64,000 bases of DNA from Bradyrhizobium agreste. GTDB lineage: Bacteria; Pseudomonadota; Alphaproteobacteria; Rhizobiales; Xanthobacteraceae. Positions within the stretch are counted from its first letter, which is position 1. Each line of letters begins with the position of its first letter. Of the stretch, positions 7,906 to 15,846 are shown piece after piece. The notes under the pieces were generated by a model. It worked only from the letters and a program-made list of their open reading frames with translations, did no database searches and had not been told where the DNA came from. Position numbers and translations under genes: made by a program. Location: positions 1 through 64,000 of the forward strand of contig NZ_JACCHP010000020.1 of assembly GCF_016031625.1 (NCBI RefSeq), read 5' to 3'.

Positions 7906-9540
7906 ATGGCGCGCGCGAAGAACGTTCTCTGGATCATGTGCGACCAGCTTCGCTACGATTATCTCGCCTGCACCGGCCATCCCACGCTGAAGACACCGAA
8001 CATCGACGCGATGGCAAGGCGCGGCGTGCTGTTCACCAAGGCCTACGTGCAGTCGCCGATCTGCGGCCCGTCGCGGATGTCGTTCTATACCGGCCGCTAC
8101 ATGCGCTCGCACGGCTCGCACTGGAACGGCTGGCCCTTGCGCGTCGGCGAGCCCACGCTCGGCGATCACCTCAACAAGATCGGCGTCCGCAACGTGCTGG
8201 TCGGCAAGACCCACATGGCCCCTGATCTCGAAGGCATGAAGGCGCTCGGCATTCCCCCGGAATCGATGATCGGCGTGCATGTCGCCGAATGCGGCTTCGA
8301 GCCTTACGAGCGCGATGACGGCCTGCATCCGACCGGACGGCCGCGCCCGAAATACGACGAATATCTGCGTGAGCACGGTTTTGCCGCCACCAATCCCTGG
8401 GAGCACTGGGCCAATTCCGGCGCTGCTGACGACGGTAGCTTGCAGAACGGCTGGCTGCTGGTGCACGCCGACAAGGCCGCGCGCGTGCCCGAAGAGCATT
8501 CCGAGACGCCCTATATGACCCGGCGCGCGATGGACTTCATCAGCGAGGCCGAGACCGACGGCCGGCCGTGGTGCCTGCATCTGTCCTACATCAAGCCGCA
8601 CTGGCCCTATATCGCGCCAGAACCCTATGCCAGCATGTATTCGGCCGATGACATGATCCCGGTAATCCGTTCGATGCGCGAGCGGCAAAACCCGCATCCG
8701 GTGTTCGGCGCCTACATGGACATGCGCTACTCCCGCAACATGGCGCGCAATGAGGCCCGCGAGAAGGTGATCCCGACCTATATGGGCCTGATCACCCAGA
8801 TCGACGACCAGATGGGCGTGCTGATGGAGTTTTTGGAGACGCGCGGCCTGCTGGACACCACGATGATCGTGTTCACCTCCGATCATGGCGACTATCTCGG
8901 CGATCACTGGATGGGCGAGAAGGATCTGTTCCACGAACAGTCGGCGAAGATTCCGCTTGTTATCATCGATCCCTCCAGGGAAGCCGACACCACGCGCGGC
9001 ACGCGCAGCGATGCGCTGGTCGAGGCGATCGATCTCGCACCGACCTTCGTCGATTATTTCGGCGGCAAGGTGCCCGGCCACATCCTCGAAGGACGCTCGC
9101 TGCTGCCGCTGCTGCGCGGGCCAACGCCGCCGGATTGGCGCAAGGTAGCGTTCTCCGAATACGACTATTCCATGCAGGACGTGCGGCTGAAGCTGAACCA
9201 GCCGATCGAACGCTGCCGCCTGTTCATGGTGTTCGACGGCCGCTGGAAATACATCCACGCTTCCGGCTTCCGCCCGATGCTGTACGATCTCGAAACCGAT
9301 CCGGACGAGTACGTCGATCGCGGCGACGATCCGGAATGCGCCGCCGTCCTCGCGCGATTGCAAGCCGAGCCGTTCGACTGGGCGCTGCATCCGAACGGTC
9401 ACATCACCACACCCCGCGAGAAGATCGCCGCCTATGCCGACAACCAGCTGCAGGTGAAGGGCGGCATCCTGATCGGCATCTGGGACGAGACGGAGCTCGC
9501 CGCGATCAAGGACGGCATAGCGCAGCGGGGGAAGATGTGA
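7906..9540 (+). CDS. Sulfatase / phosphonate monoester hydrolase-like enzyme
   Basis: This 544-aa alkaline-phosphatase-superfamily hydrolase has an N-terminal metal Asp at MCDQLR (Asp13, Gln14). The formylglycine motif CGPSR (53-57) has Cys53 as the residue to be oxidised. SDHGDYLGDH (325-334) supplies the second metal-ligand pair. The overall layout, a Gln beside the first Asp and a long C-terminal part ending in TTPREKIAAY, resemble the phosphonate monoester hydrolase / promiscuous sulfatase group known from Rhizobium. There is no signal peptide, so it is probably cytoplasmic. It needs a formylglycine-generating enzyme, and none is encoded here. The substrate is unknown. Confidence 0.85.
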   Translation: MARAKNVLWIMCDQLRYDYLACTGHPTLKTPNIDAMARRGVLFTKAYVQSPICGPSRMSFYTGRYMRSHGSHWNGWPLRVGEPTLGDHLNKIGVRNVLVGKTHMAPDLEGMKALGIPPESMIGVHVAECGFEPYERDDGLHPTGRPRPKYDEYLREHGFAATNPWEHWANSGAADDGSLQNGWLLVHADKAARVPEEHSETPYMTRRAMDFISEAETDGRPWCLHLSYIKPHWPYIAPEPYASMYSADDMIPVIRSMRERQNPHPVFGAYMDMRYSRNMARNEAREKVIPTYMGLITQIDDQMGVLMEFLETRGLLDTTMIVFTSDHGDYLGDHWMGEKDLFHEQSAKIPLVIIDPSREADTTRGTRSDALVEAIDLAPTFVDYFGGKVPGHILEGRSLLPLLRGPTPPDWRKVAFSEYDYSMQDVRLKLNQPIERCRLFMVFDGRWKYIHASGFRPMLYDLETDPDEYVDRGDDPECAAVLARLQAEPFDWALHPNGHITTPREKIAAYADNQLQVKGGILIGIWDETELAAIKDGIAQRGKM

Positions 9541-9562
9541 ATGAGGCCGAAGTCCTCTCATC

Positions 9563-9650
9563 TCGTCATGCCCGGGCTTGACCCGGGCATCCACGTCTCA
9601 CCTCCGTCGCGGAAGCACGTGGATGGCCGGGTCAAGCCCGGCCATGACGA
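9563..9650. repeat. Intergenic palindromic element
   Basis: The left arm TCGTCATGCCCGGGCTTGAC... (9563-9595) and the right arm ...GTCAAGCCCGGCCATGACGA (9618-9650) are near-perfect reverse complements. Each arm contains its own CCCGGGC-TTGA-CCCGGGC type stem. It sits between two convergent genes and may double as a bidirectional terminator. Confidence 0.88.
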
Positions 9651-9674
9651 CTGAGTGTGTGGCGCCGCAGAGAC

Positions 9675-10640
9675 TCAATTCGTGATCTTATATCCCGTCG
9701 CCTTCACGATCGGCTGCCACAGCGCGATGTTCGCGGCGAGCTCCTTCGTCAATCCATCCGCATCGCTGCCGACCGGGATCAAGCCGATCGCCGTCAGCTT
9801 CTCCTTCACCTCGGGCTTGGCGAGCGCCGCGCTCGCGGCCGCGCCGAGCTTGCTTGCAAACTCCGGCGGGCTGCCGGCGGGAAGCCACATGCCGTACCAG
9901 GCATCCGCAACGAGGTCGATGCCGCGCTCCTTCAGCGTCGGCACGTCCGGCGCGAACGGCGAGCGTTCGGCGCTCGCGACCGCAATGATCTTCACGCCCT
10001 TGGCGCGGTGCTGCGACAGCGCATCCGCCAGCGTGGTGATCCCGAACGAGATGTGGCCGCCGACAAGATCGTTGAGGATCGGCGCGCTGCCGCGATAGGG
10101 CACGCGGGTCAGGGGGATGCCGAGGTCCCTCTCGAGCTTGGAGCCCATGAAATGCGGGATGGTGCCGTTGCTCGGCACGCCAAAGGACGTCTTGTCCGGA
10201 TGCGATTTCAGCCACGCCACGAACGCCTTGAAATCGGCGGCTTCGACCGCCGGGTTGATCACCAGCGCAAACTCGAATCGCGCCAGCAGTGAGACCGGCA
10301 CGAAATCCTTCGCGGTGTCGAAGCTCGGCGTCGGCTCGACCATCGGCAGCAGGTACATGGTCGGCCCTGTCGTCACCAGCACCATGCTGCCGTCGGGGCT
10401 TGCGCCCTTCACCGCCTTGATGCCGATCAGGCCGTCGCCGCCGGTGCGGTTCTCGACCACGACGGTCCGTTGCAGCATTGGCGCCATCTCCTGCGCGATC
10501 AGCCGGCAGAGCGTGTCGCCGCCGGCCCCCGCCGCAAACGGGAAGATGATTTTCGTCAGCCCGGCCTGCGCTTGCGCCCCACCGGCCTGCGCCAGCAACG
10601 GCATACCCAGACATCCGGCCATGAATGTGCGGCGATCCAT
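9675..10640 (-). CDS. Bug-family (TctC-like) periplasmic substrate-binding protein
   Basis: This 321-aa exported protein has a twin-arginine-like N-terminus (MDRRTFMAG) and a hydrophobic stretch ending AQAQA near residue 25. The mature protein starts with the Bug-family pattern IIFPFAAGAGGD, and continues with VVVENRTGG and FGVPSNGT, as in TctC-type binders. These proteins bind carboxylates for tripartite tricarboxylate transporters. No TctA or TctB gene is adjacent, so this is an orphan binder, as is common in related genomes. The start was placed at the RR-containing ATG because the upstream extension has no signal-peptide character. Confidence 0.88.
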   Translation of the reverse strand: MDRRTFMAGCLGMPLLAQAGGAQAQAGLTKIIFPFAAGAGGDTLCRLIAQEMAPMLQRTVVVENRTGGDGLIGIKAVKGASPDGSMVLVTTGPTMYLLPMVEPTPSFDTAKDFVPVSLLARFEFALVINPAVEAADFKAFVAWLKSHPDKTSFGVPSNGTIPHFMGSKLERDLGIPLTRVPYRGSAPILNDLVGGHISFGITTLADALSQHRAKGVKIIAVASAERSPFAPDVPTLKERGIDLVADAWYGMWLPAGSPPEFASKLGAAASAALAKPEVKEKLTAIGLIPVGSDADGLTKELAANIALWQPIVKATGYKITN

Positions 10641-10849
10641 GCGTTCCCTTCCAGCCCATTTGATTGTCGGCATTAGAACCGCGCCGGCGTCCGAAACAAG
10701 GCCAGAGACCAGGCCCGCGCCGTTTACCATGCCGGCCGCCTTGCGCCGGCCCTCGTCCTGCTGCAAAAGCAGGCCTATCGGCGCCGCCCCGCTCGCTCCG
10801 CCGTTTCCAATGCAGTGCAGATCGCCCAAGCGCGCCAACATACACACAC

Positions 10850-11971
10850 ATGGCCAGCCCCGAACTCAGTCAATTCCGCCGCATCGTCGTCAAGGTCGGC
10901 TCAGCGCTGCTGGTCGATTCCGACAAGGGCGAGGTGCGGGCGTCCTGGCTCGCCGCGCTCGCCGACGACATGGCCAAGCTGCACAAGGAGGGGCGCGACG
11001 TCCTCGTCGTCTCCTCCGGCTCGATCGCGCTCGGTCGCAGCCGGCTGAAATTGCCGCGCGGCCCGCTGAAGCTGGAAGAGAGCCAGGCTGCAGCTGCCGT
11101 CGGCCAGATCGCGCTGGCGCGGATCTGGTCGGAGGTGCTTGGCGCCCACGGCATCGGCGCCGGCCAGATCCTGGTGACACTGCAGGACACCGAGGAGCGC
11201 CGCCGCTATCTCAACGCGCGCTCCACCATCGGCAAGCTCTTGGAATGGCGCGCCATCCCCGTGATCAACGAGAACGACACGGTGGCGACCACCGAGATCC
11301 GCTACGGCGACAACGATCGCCTCGCCGCGCGCGTCGCGACCATGGCGAGCGCAGACCTGCTGGTGCTGCTGTCCGACATCGACGGACTCTACGACGCCCC
11401 GCCGAAGAACAACCCGAACGCAAAACTCATTCCCGTGGTCGACAGCATCTCCTCGGAGATCGAGGCGGTGGCGGGCGATGCCGAGTCCGAGCTGTCGCGC
11501 GGCGGCATGCGCACCAAGGTCGAGGCTGCCAAGATCGCGACGACCGGAGGCACGCATATGCTGATCGCCTCCGGCAAGATCGAGCATCCCTTGCAGGCGA
11601 TCGCCGATGGCGGCCGCTGCACCTGGTTCCTGACGCCCGCCAATCCGATCACGTCACGCAAACGCTGGATCGCGGGGACGCTGGAGCCGAAGGGCACGCT
11701 GACCATCGATGCCGGCGCCGTGACGGCGCTGCGGGCCGGCGCCAGCCTGCTGCCGGCCGGCGTGATCAAGGTCGAGGGCCAGTTCGCCCGCGGCGATGCC
11801 GTGGTCGTGCGCGGCCCCGACGGCAGCGAGGTCGGCCGCGGCCTGATCGCCTATGACGCCGACGATGCCGAACGGATCAAGGGCCGCTCCTCCCCCGATG
11901 TGATGACCATCCTCGGCATCAGCGGCCGCGCGGAGATGATCCACCGCGACGATCTGGTGGTGGGCGGGTAA
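10850..11971 (+). CDS. proB: Glutamate 5-kinase
   Basis: This 373-aa enzyme phosphorylates glutamate with ATP in the first step of proline synthesis. The amino-acid kinase domain shows IVVKVGSALL near the start, VSSGSIALG, and INENDTVAT with YGDNDRLAA. SRGGMRTKVEAAK marks the nucleotide site. The PUA domain occupies about 285-373. The ATG at 10850 opens directly on the conserved domain, and longer reading-frame extensions look non-coding. proA lies downstream but is separated from proB by a reverse-oriented toxin-antitoxin pair. Proline feedback inhibition is known for the family. Confidence 0.96.
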   Translation: MASPELSQFRRIVVKVGSALLVDSDKGEVRASWLAALADDMAKLHKEGRDVLVVSSGSIALGRSRLKLPRGPLKLEESQAAAAVGQIALARIWSEVLGAHGIGAGQILVTLQDTEERRRYLNARSTIGKLLEWRAIPVINENDTVATTEIRYGDNDRLAARVATMASADLLVLLSDIDGLYDAPPKNNPNAKLIPVVDSISSEIEAVAGDAESELSRGGMRTKVEAAKIATTGGTHMLIASGKIEHPLQAIADGGRCTWFLTPANPITSRKRWIAGTLEPKGTLTIDAGAVTALRAGASLLPAGVIKVEGQFARGDAVVVRGPDGSEVGRGLIAYDADDAERIKGRSSPDVMTILGISGRAEMIHRDDLVVGG

Positions 11972-11983
11972 AGCCAACCGCGG

Positions 11984-12280
11984 CTATTGCATGTCGTCGG
12001 GGTTGATATCCTGCCGGCCGTGCATGACGCGGATAATCTCGACGCCATCCGGTAACGGAACATAGAAGATGACGTAATTGCCGACCGGGAAGCTGCGCAA
12101 GCCGATGCGTAAGTCCGGGCGTTCGCGCCCGGCGAGCGGATTCCCCAAGAGCATTTCGAAGATCTCGCCGATGCGCGCGATCTGCTTGTCGGCGGACCGG
12201 ACGCTGTGTGAAGCAATGAAGTCCCAGATCGAATCGAGATCGACGTCTGCTTGCGGGGATTTGCGAAATCTATTTGCCAC
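11984..12280 (-). CDS. ParE-type toxin (RelE/ParE superfamily)
   Basis: This 98-aa protein has the ParE pattern: a basic N-terminus followed by ADVDLDSIWDFIA, a middle RPDLRIGLRSFPVGNYVIFY and the end VEIIRVMHGRQDI. ParE toxins poison DNA gyrase. Some family members act otherwise, and the target here is inferred. Its start overlaps the end of the upstream antitoxin gene by 11 bases, so the two are translationally coupled. It converges on proB, with only about a dozen bases between the stops. Confidence 0.88.
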   Translation of the reverse strand: MANRFRKSPQADVDLDSIWDFIASHSVRSADKQIARIGEIFEMLLGNPLAGRERPDLRIGLRSFPVGNYVIFYVPLPDGVEIIRVMHGRQDINPDDMQ

Positions 12281-12548
12281 GCTTGCGCGCGGCCAAACGT
12301 TGCCGTCCCCGCGCCTTGATGTCGTTCATCCATTTCTGGACATCGACCTCCTCCATCGGACCGCTGTCAAAGCCTTTCTGGATTTCCTCCCGCAGCGCCT
12401 CCAGCTTGAGCTTGCGCCGTTCCTCGCGCTCCTCGACGAGGCGAAGGCCTTCGCGCATGACCTCGCTTGCGCTGGCATAGCGCCCGCTCTCAACCAGAGT
12501 GTCGATCAGGTCCTCGAAATGCTTGCCAATGCTGTAGCTGCTCGCCAT
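12270..12548 (-). CDS. ParD-type antitoxin
   Basis: This 92-aa protein has an N-terminal ribbon-helix-helix-like segment, SYSIGKHFEDLIDTLVESG, followed by RYASASEVMREGLRLVEERE, the signature of CopG/ParD antitoxins. The basic, probably disordered C-terminus (about 60-92) is the usual toxin-binding tail. It is the first gene of a two-gene minus-strand operon. An A+T-rich repeat with TATCA/TGATA half-sites lies about 12 bases upstream of the start, as expected for autoregulation. The ATG was chosen by homology length. The reading frame continues upstream into proA but without coding character. Confidence 0.88.
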   Translation of the reverse strand: MASSYSIGKHFEDLIDTLVESGRYASASEVMREGLRLVEEREERRKLKLEALREEIQKGFDSGPMEEVDVQKWMNDIKARGRQRLAARKRGK

Positions 12549-12560
12549 GGGTGGCCCCGT

Positions 12561-12585
12561 TATCAAAATATGATACTTATTGATA
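12561..12585. promoter_or_regulatory. Candidate ParD operator
   Basis: TATCAAAATATGATA (12561-12575) is an inverted repeat of TATCA/TGATA, and a third half-site TGATA occurs at 12581-12585. The 25 bases are almost entirely A+T in a GC-rich region. They sit directly upstream of parD and 145 bases upstream of proA. Autorepression by ParD/ParDE is a family property, but binding here is inferred. Confidence 0.55.
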
Positions 12586-12729
12586 TTGGGCCGCCCCGCA
12601 AGGCTTCGCCTGCCGTCCGGCCCAATCCGGTCGTGGCGGCGCGAAACGAACCCCTGCCATACCCTCCCCGCCCTTCGCCAAAGCGGGATTTCCGTGCTAG
12701 GACACCGCCTTAGCAGAAGGTTTGACCCC

Positions 12730-14025
12730 ATGGCCGCCCCTCTCAAAGCCGTCGACGGCAATGCCGATCTCCAGGCGCTGATGTCCGATCTCGGAACCCG
12801 TGCCCGCGCCGCTGCGCGCGTGCTGGCGCTGGCGCCGCCGGAGCAGAAGAACCGGGCGCTGGAAGCCATGGAGCTGGCGATCCGCGCGAACGCGGCCGCG
12901 CTTCTCGCCGCCAATGCCGAGGACGTCGCGGAGGCCCGCGCCTCCGGCAATGCCACCTCCGCCTTCATCGACCGCCTGACGCTGACGCCGGCGCGCATCG
13001 AGGGCATGGCCGAGGGCATCGGCATCGTGCGCGGCATCGCCGATCCCATCGGCGTCGTCACCGAGCGCTGGCAGCGGCCGAACGGCATGACCATCGAGCG
13101 CGTGCGCGTGCCGCTCGGCGTCGTCGGCGTGATCTTCGAGAGCCGGCCGAACGTCGCGGCGGACGCCGGCGTGCTGTGCCTGAAGTCTGGCAACGCCGTG
13201 GTCCTGCGCGGCGGTTCCGACAGTTTTCGCTCCTGCCGCGCCATCCATGAGTGCCTGGTGCAGGGCCTGCGCGAAGCCGGCCTGCCGGAAGCTGCGATCA
13301 CGCTGGTGCCGACGCGCGATCGCGCCGCGGTCGGCATGATGCTGTCGGGCCTCGACGGCGCCATCGACGTCATCGTGCCGCGCGGGGGCAAGAGCCTCGT
13401 CGCGCGCGTCGAGCAGGAGGCGCGCGTGCCTGTCTTTGCGCATCTCGAAGGCGTCAACCACGTCTATGTCGATGGCAGCGCCGACCTCGCCATGGCGAAG
13501 TCGATCGTGCTCAATGCCAAGATGCGACGCACCGGCGTCTGCGGTGCAGCCGAGACGCTGCTGGTTGATCGTGCTGCCGCTGACAAGACCCTGAAGCCGC
13601 TGGTCGAGATGCTGCTCGATGCCGGCTGCGAGGTGCGCGGCGACGAGGCCGTGCAAAAGGCCGATGCGCGCGTCAAGCCGGCGAGCGACGAAGATTGGAA
13701 CACCGAATATCTCGACGCGATCATCGCGGCGAAGGTGGTGGACGGCGTCGACGGCGCGATCGCGCACATCCAGAACCACGGCTCGCATCACACCGATGCC
13801 ATCGTGAGCGCGGATGAGGCTGCGGCCAACAAGTTCCTGAGCGAGGTCGATTCCGCGATCGTGCTCCACAATGCCTCGACGCAGTTCGCCGATGGCGGCG
13901 AGTTCGGTTTCGGCGCCGAGATCGGGATCGCCACCGGCCGCTTCCACGCCCGCGGCCCGGTCGGCGCCGAGCAATTGACGAGCTTCAAATATCGGGTCCA
14001 CGGCACCGGACAGACCCGGCCGTAG
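12730..14025 (+). CDS. proA: Gamma-glutamyl phosphate reductase
   Basis: This 431-aa NADPH-dependent enzyme makes glutamate-5-semialdehyde in the second step of proline synthesis. The ALDH-like fold shows VVGVIFESRPNV (131-142), GNAVVLRGG (154-162) and the catalytic Cys271 in MRRTGVCGAAETL. The C-terminus has the family motif FGFGAEIGIATGRFHARGP. The length is normal. It is separated from proB by the minus-strand parDE pair but keeps the same direction. The stop is 20 bases before nadD, indicating co-transcription. The ATG follows a short A/G-rich site and the upstream extension is non-coding. Confidence 0.97.
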   Translation: MAAPLKAVDGNADLQALMSDLGTRARAAARVLALAPPEQKNRALEAMELAIRANAAALLAANAEDVAEARASGNATSAFIDRLTLTPARIEGMAEGIGIVRGIADPIGVVTERWQRPNGMTIERVRVPLGVVGVIFESRPNVAADAGVLCLKSGNAVVLRGGSDSFRSCRAIHECLVQGLREAGLPEAAITLVPTRDRAAVGMMLSGLDGAIDVIVPRGGKSLVARVEQEARVPVFAHLEGVNHVYVDGSADLAMAKSIVLNAKMRRTGVCGAAETLLVDRAAADKTLKPLVEMLLDAGCEVRGDEAVQKADARVKPASDEDWNTEYLDAIIAAKVVDGVDGAIAHIQNHGSHHTDAIVSADEAAANKFLSEVDSAIVLHNASTQFADGGEFGFGAEIGIATGRFHARGPVGAEQLTSFKYRVHGTGQTRP

Positions 14026-14044
14026 ACGTCGCGAGGCGCGCGCA

Positions 14045-14689
14045 TTGAGCAACAATCTCGTCGTGCCGCGCTTCGTGGCGCAAGCGGTTCCGGCCTCGAC
14101 GCCGGGCATGCGCATCGGCCTGCTCGGCGGCTCGTTCAACCCGCCGCATCAGGCCCACCGCGAGATCAGCCGCTTCGCGCTGAAGCGATTGCAGCTCGAT
14201 CGCGTCTGGTGGCTGGTCACGCCAGGCAACCCGCTCAAGGAGAACGGCACGCTGCACGAGCTCGGCGGGCGCATGCAGGCCGCGCGCGAGGTCGCCGATG
14301 ATCCGCGCATCGAGGTGAGCTGTCTCGAATCCGTCATTCGCACCCGCTATACTATCGACACGATCAACACCTTGCGCCGCCGCTTCCCTGGCTTGCGCTT
14401 CGTCTGGATCATGGGCGCCGACAATCTCGCTCAATTCCATCGTTGGCAGGACTGGCGGCGCATCGCCGCCCAGGTGCCGATGGCAGTGATCGATCGTCCG
14501 CCGCAGAGTTTTCGCGCGCTCGGCTCGCCCGCAGCCCAGGCGTTATCGCGCTACCGTCTGCCCGAGAACAAGGCGGCCCTGCTTGCAGATCGGCCGGCAC
14601 CGGCCTGGGTGTTCCTGACCGGATTGAAGCTGAATCTCTCCTCGACTGGCTTGCGGAACCCGGACGGGAGCTGGAAAGGTACGAAGTGA
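14045..14689 (+). CDS. nadD: Nicotinate-nucleotide adenylyltransferase
   Basis: This 214-aa enzyme transfers AMP to nicotinate mononucleotide, giving deamido-NAD. The nucleotidyltransferase signature GLLGGSFNPPHQAH lies at about 24-37, VWIMGADNL is the middle conserved block, and SSTGLR near the C-terminus corresponds to the ISSTxIR motif. A TTG start at 14045 is used here. The first ATG in the conserved core is at 14108, which would trim 21 residues, and either is possible. It lies in the proA-nadD-rsfS-rlmH run typical of Rhizobiales. Confidence 0.94.
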   Translation: MSNNLVVPRFVAQAVPASTPGMRIGLLGGSFNPPHQAHREISRFALKRLQLDRVWWLVTPGNPLKENGTLHELGGRMQAAREVADDPRIEVSCLESVIRTRYTIDTINTLRRRFPGLRFVWIMGADNLAQFHRWQDWRRIAAQVPMAVIDRPPQSFRALGSPAAQALSRYRLPENKAALLADRPAPAWVFLTGLKLNLSSTGLRNPDGSWKGTK

Positions 14690-14831
14690 GACGAAGTGTG
14701 CGGACATGGTGTGGACTACGGGCTCTCTGGCATATTGAAACCCTTAACCCCACATGATGTAGTGTAACCAGTGGGCGCCGGATTCGGCGTTCGCGATACA
14801 GTGAAAGGAATGGTCCCTGACCGCATCTGTA

Positions 14832-15254
14832 TTGTCCAAGCCTGTTTTACCCAAGGTTGCCAAGCCTACGCGTAAAACATCGACCAAAGCTGCGGCCTTG
14901 AAGGCGCAACCCGACGCCGACAAGACGCTGAGCCTGATCCTCTCCCGCCTCGAGGACATGAAGGCGGAAGAGACGGTCACCATCGACCTTCGCGGCAAAT
15001 CGGTGTACTCCGACTACATGATCGTCACCACCGGCCGGGTGAACCGGCACGTCGGCGCGATCGCGGAAAACGTCACCAAGAGCCTCAAGGAAAACGGCAT
15101 CAACAACATCCATGTCGAGGGCTTGCCCAATTGCGACTGGGTGCTGATCGATTCCGGCGACGTGATCGTGCACGTGTTCCGACCCGAGGTCCGCGAGTTC
15201 TACAACCTCGAAAGGTTGTACACGCAGGGCCCAGGGGCGGCGAAGGCGATCTAG
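14832..15254 (+). CDS. rsfS: Ribosomal silencing factor RsfS
   Basis: This 140-aa protein has the Iojap/RsfS domain at about 30-130. KAEETVTIDLRGKS, YSDYMIVTTGRVNRHV and LPNCDWVLIDSGDVIVHVF are the family blocks. It binds L14 and keeps 50S subunits from joining 30S when nutrients are low. The N-terminal 30 residues are Lys/Ala-rich and variable. The start is a TTG, and no in-frame ATG precedes the domain, so the exact start is uncertain by a few codons. nadD-rsfS-rlmH linkage is widespread in bacteria. Confidence 0.93.
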   Translation: MSKPVLPKVAKPTRKTSTKAAALKAQPDADKTLSLILSRLEDMKAEETVTIDLRGKSVYSDYMIVTTGRVNRHVGAIAENVTKSLKENGINNIHVEGLPNCDWVLIDSGDVIVHVFRPEVREFYNLERLYTQGPGAAKAI

Positions 15255-15363
15255 GCTCGACGGCGATATAGGCTCACTGGCCGATTTCGAATCGGCTGAC
15301 GCGCATGCTAGCGTCGTGCGCGTGCTTGTTGCGCGCGGTCTTGTCAACGCGACTCCAAAAATC

Positions 15364-15846
15364 ATGCGTGTTGCTGTCATTGCGGTGGGCCGACTGAAGC
15401 AGGGCCCCGAACGGGAGCTTGCCGACCGCTATTTCGAGCGGTTCGAGGAGGCTGGCCGCAAGCTTGGATTCCGCGAGCTCGGCATCCACGAAATTCCCGA
15501 AAGCCGCGCGCGCGACGCGCAGACACGGATGGCCGAAGAGGCCGCGGCGATCTCGGCGCATATTCCTGACAAGGCGATCCTGGTGGCGCTTGACGAGCGC
15601 GGCCAGAATCTCGACTCCACCGTATTCGCACGGCATCTGGCGCGCTGGCGCGACGAGGGCGCCGGACATACTATCTTCATGATCGGAGGGGCGGACGGAC
15701 TTTCGCCCGAATTGCGCCGTAAGGCCAAGCTCGCGATCGCGTTCGGCTCTGCGACCTGGCCGCACCAAATGGTCCGCGTCATGCTTCTGGAACAGCTTTA
15801 TCGGGCCGCCACCATCCTGGCCGGCCATCCCTATCACCGCGCATGA
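15364..15846 (+). CDS. rlmH: 23S rRNA pseudouridine-1915 N3-methyltransferase
   Basis: This 160-aa SPOUT methyltransferase starts MRVAVIAVGRLKQGPE, as in typical RlmH. The SAM-binding knot is formed by FMIGGADGLSPELRRKA and the C-terminal block WPHQMVRVMLLEQLYRA. It methylates Psi1915 in helix 69 of 23S rRNA after 70S assembly. I chose the ATG at the start of the conserved domain. An upstream ATG at 15316 would add 16 residues with no similarity to the family. Its stop codon overlaps the next gene's start (4 bases), so translation is coupled. Confidence 0.96.
   Translation: MRVAVIAVGRLKQGPERELADRYFERFEEAGRKLGFRELGIHEIPESRARDAQTRMAEEAAAISAHIPDKAILVALDERGQNLDSTVFARHLARWRDEGAGHTIFMIGGADGLSPELRRKAKLAIAFGSATWPHQMVRVMLLEQLYRAATILAGHPYHRA

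Noticed and set aside
7753..9594. 613-codon open frame antisense to the sulfatase-like gene
   Set aside because: The sulfatase strand carries all catalytic motifs. The antisense translation has no recognisable domain and starts in a palindromic element.
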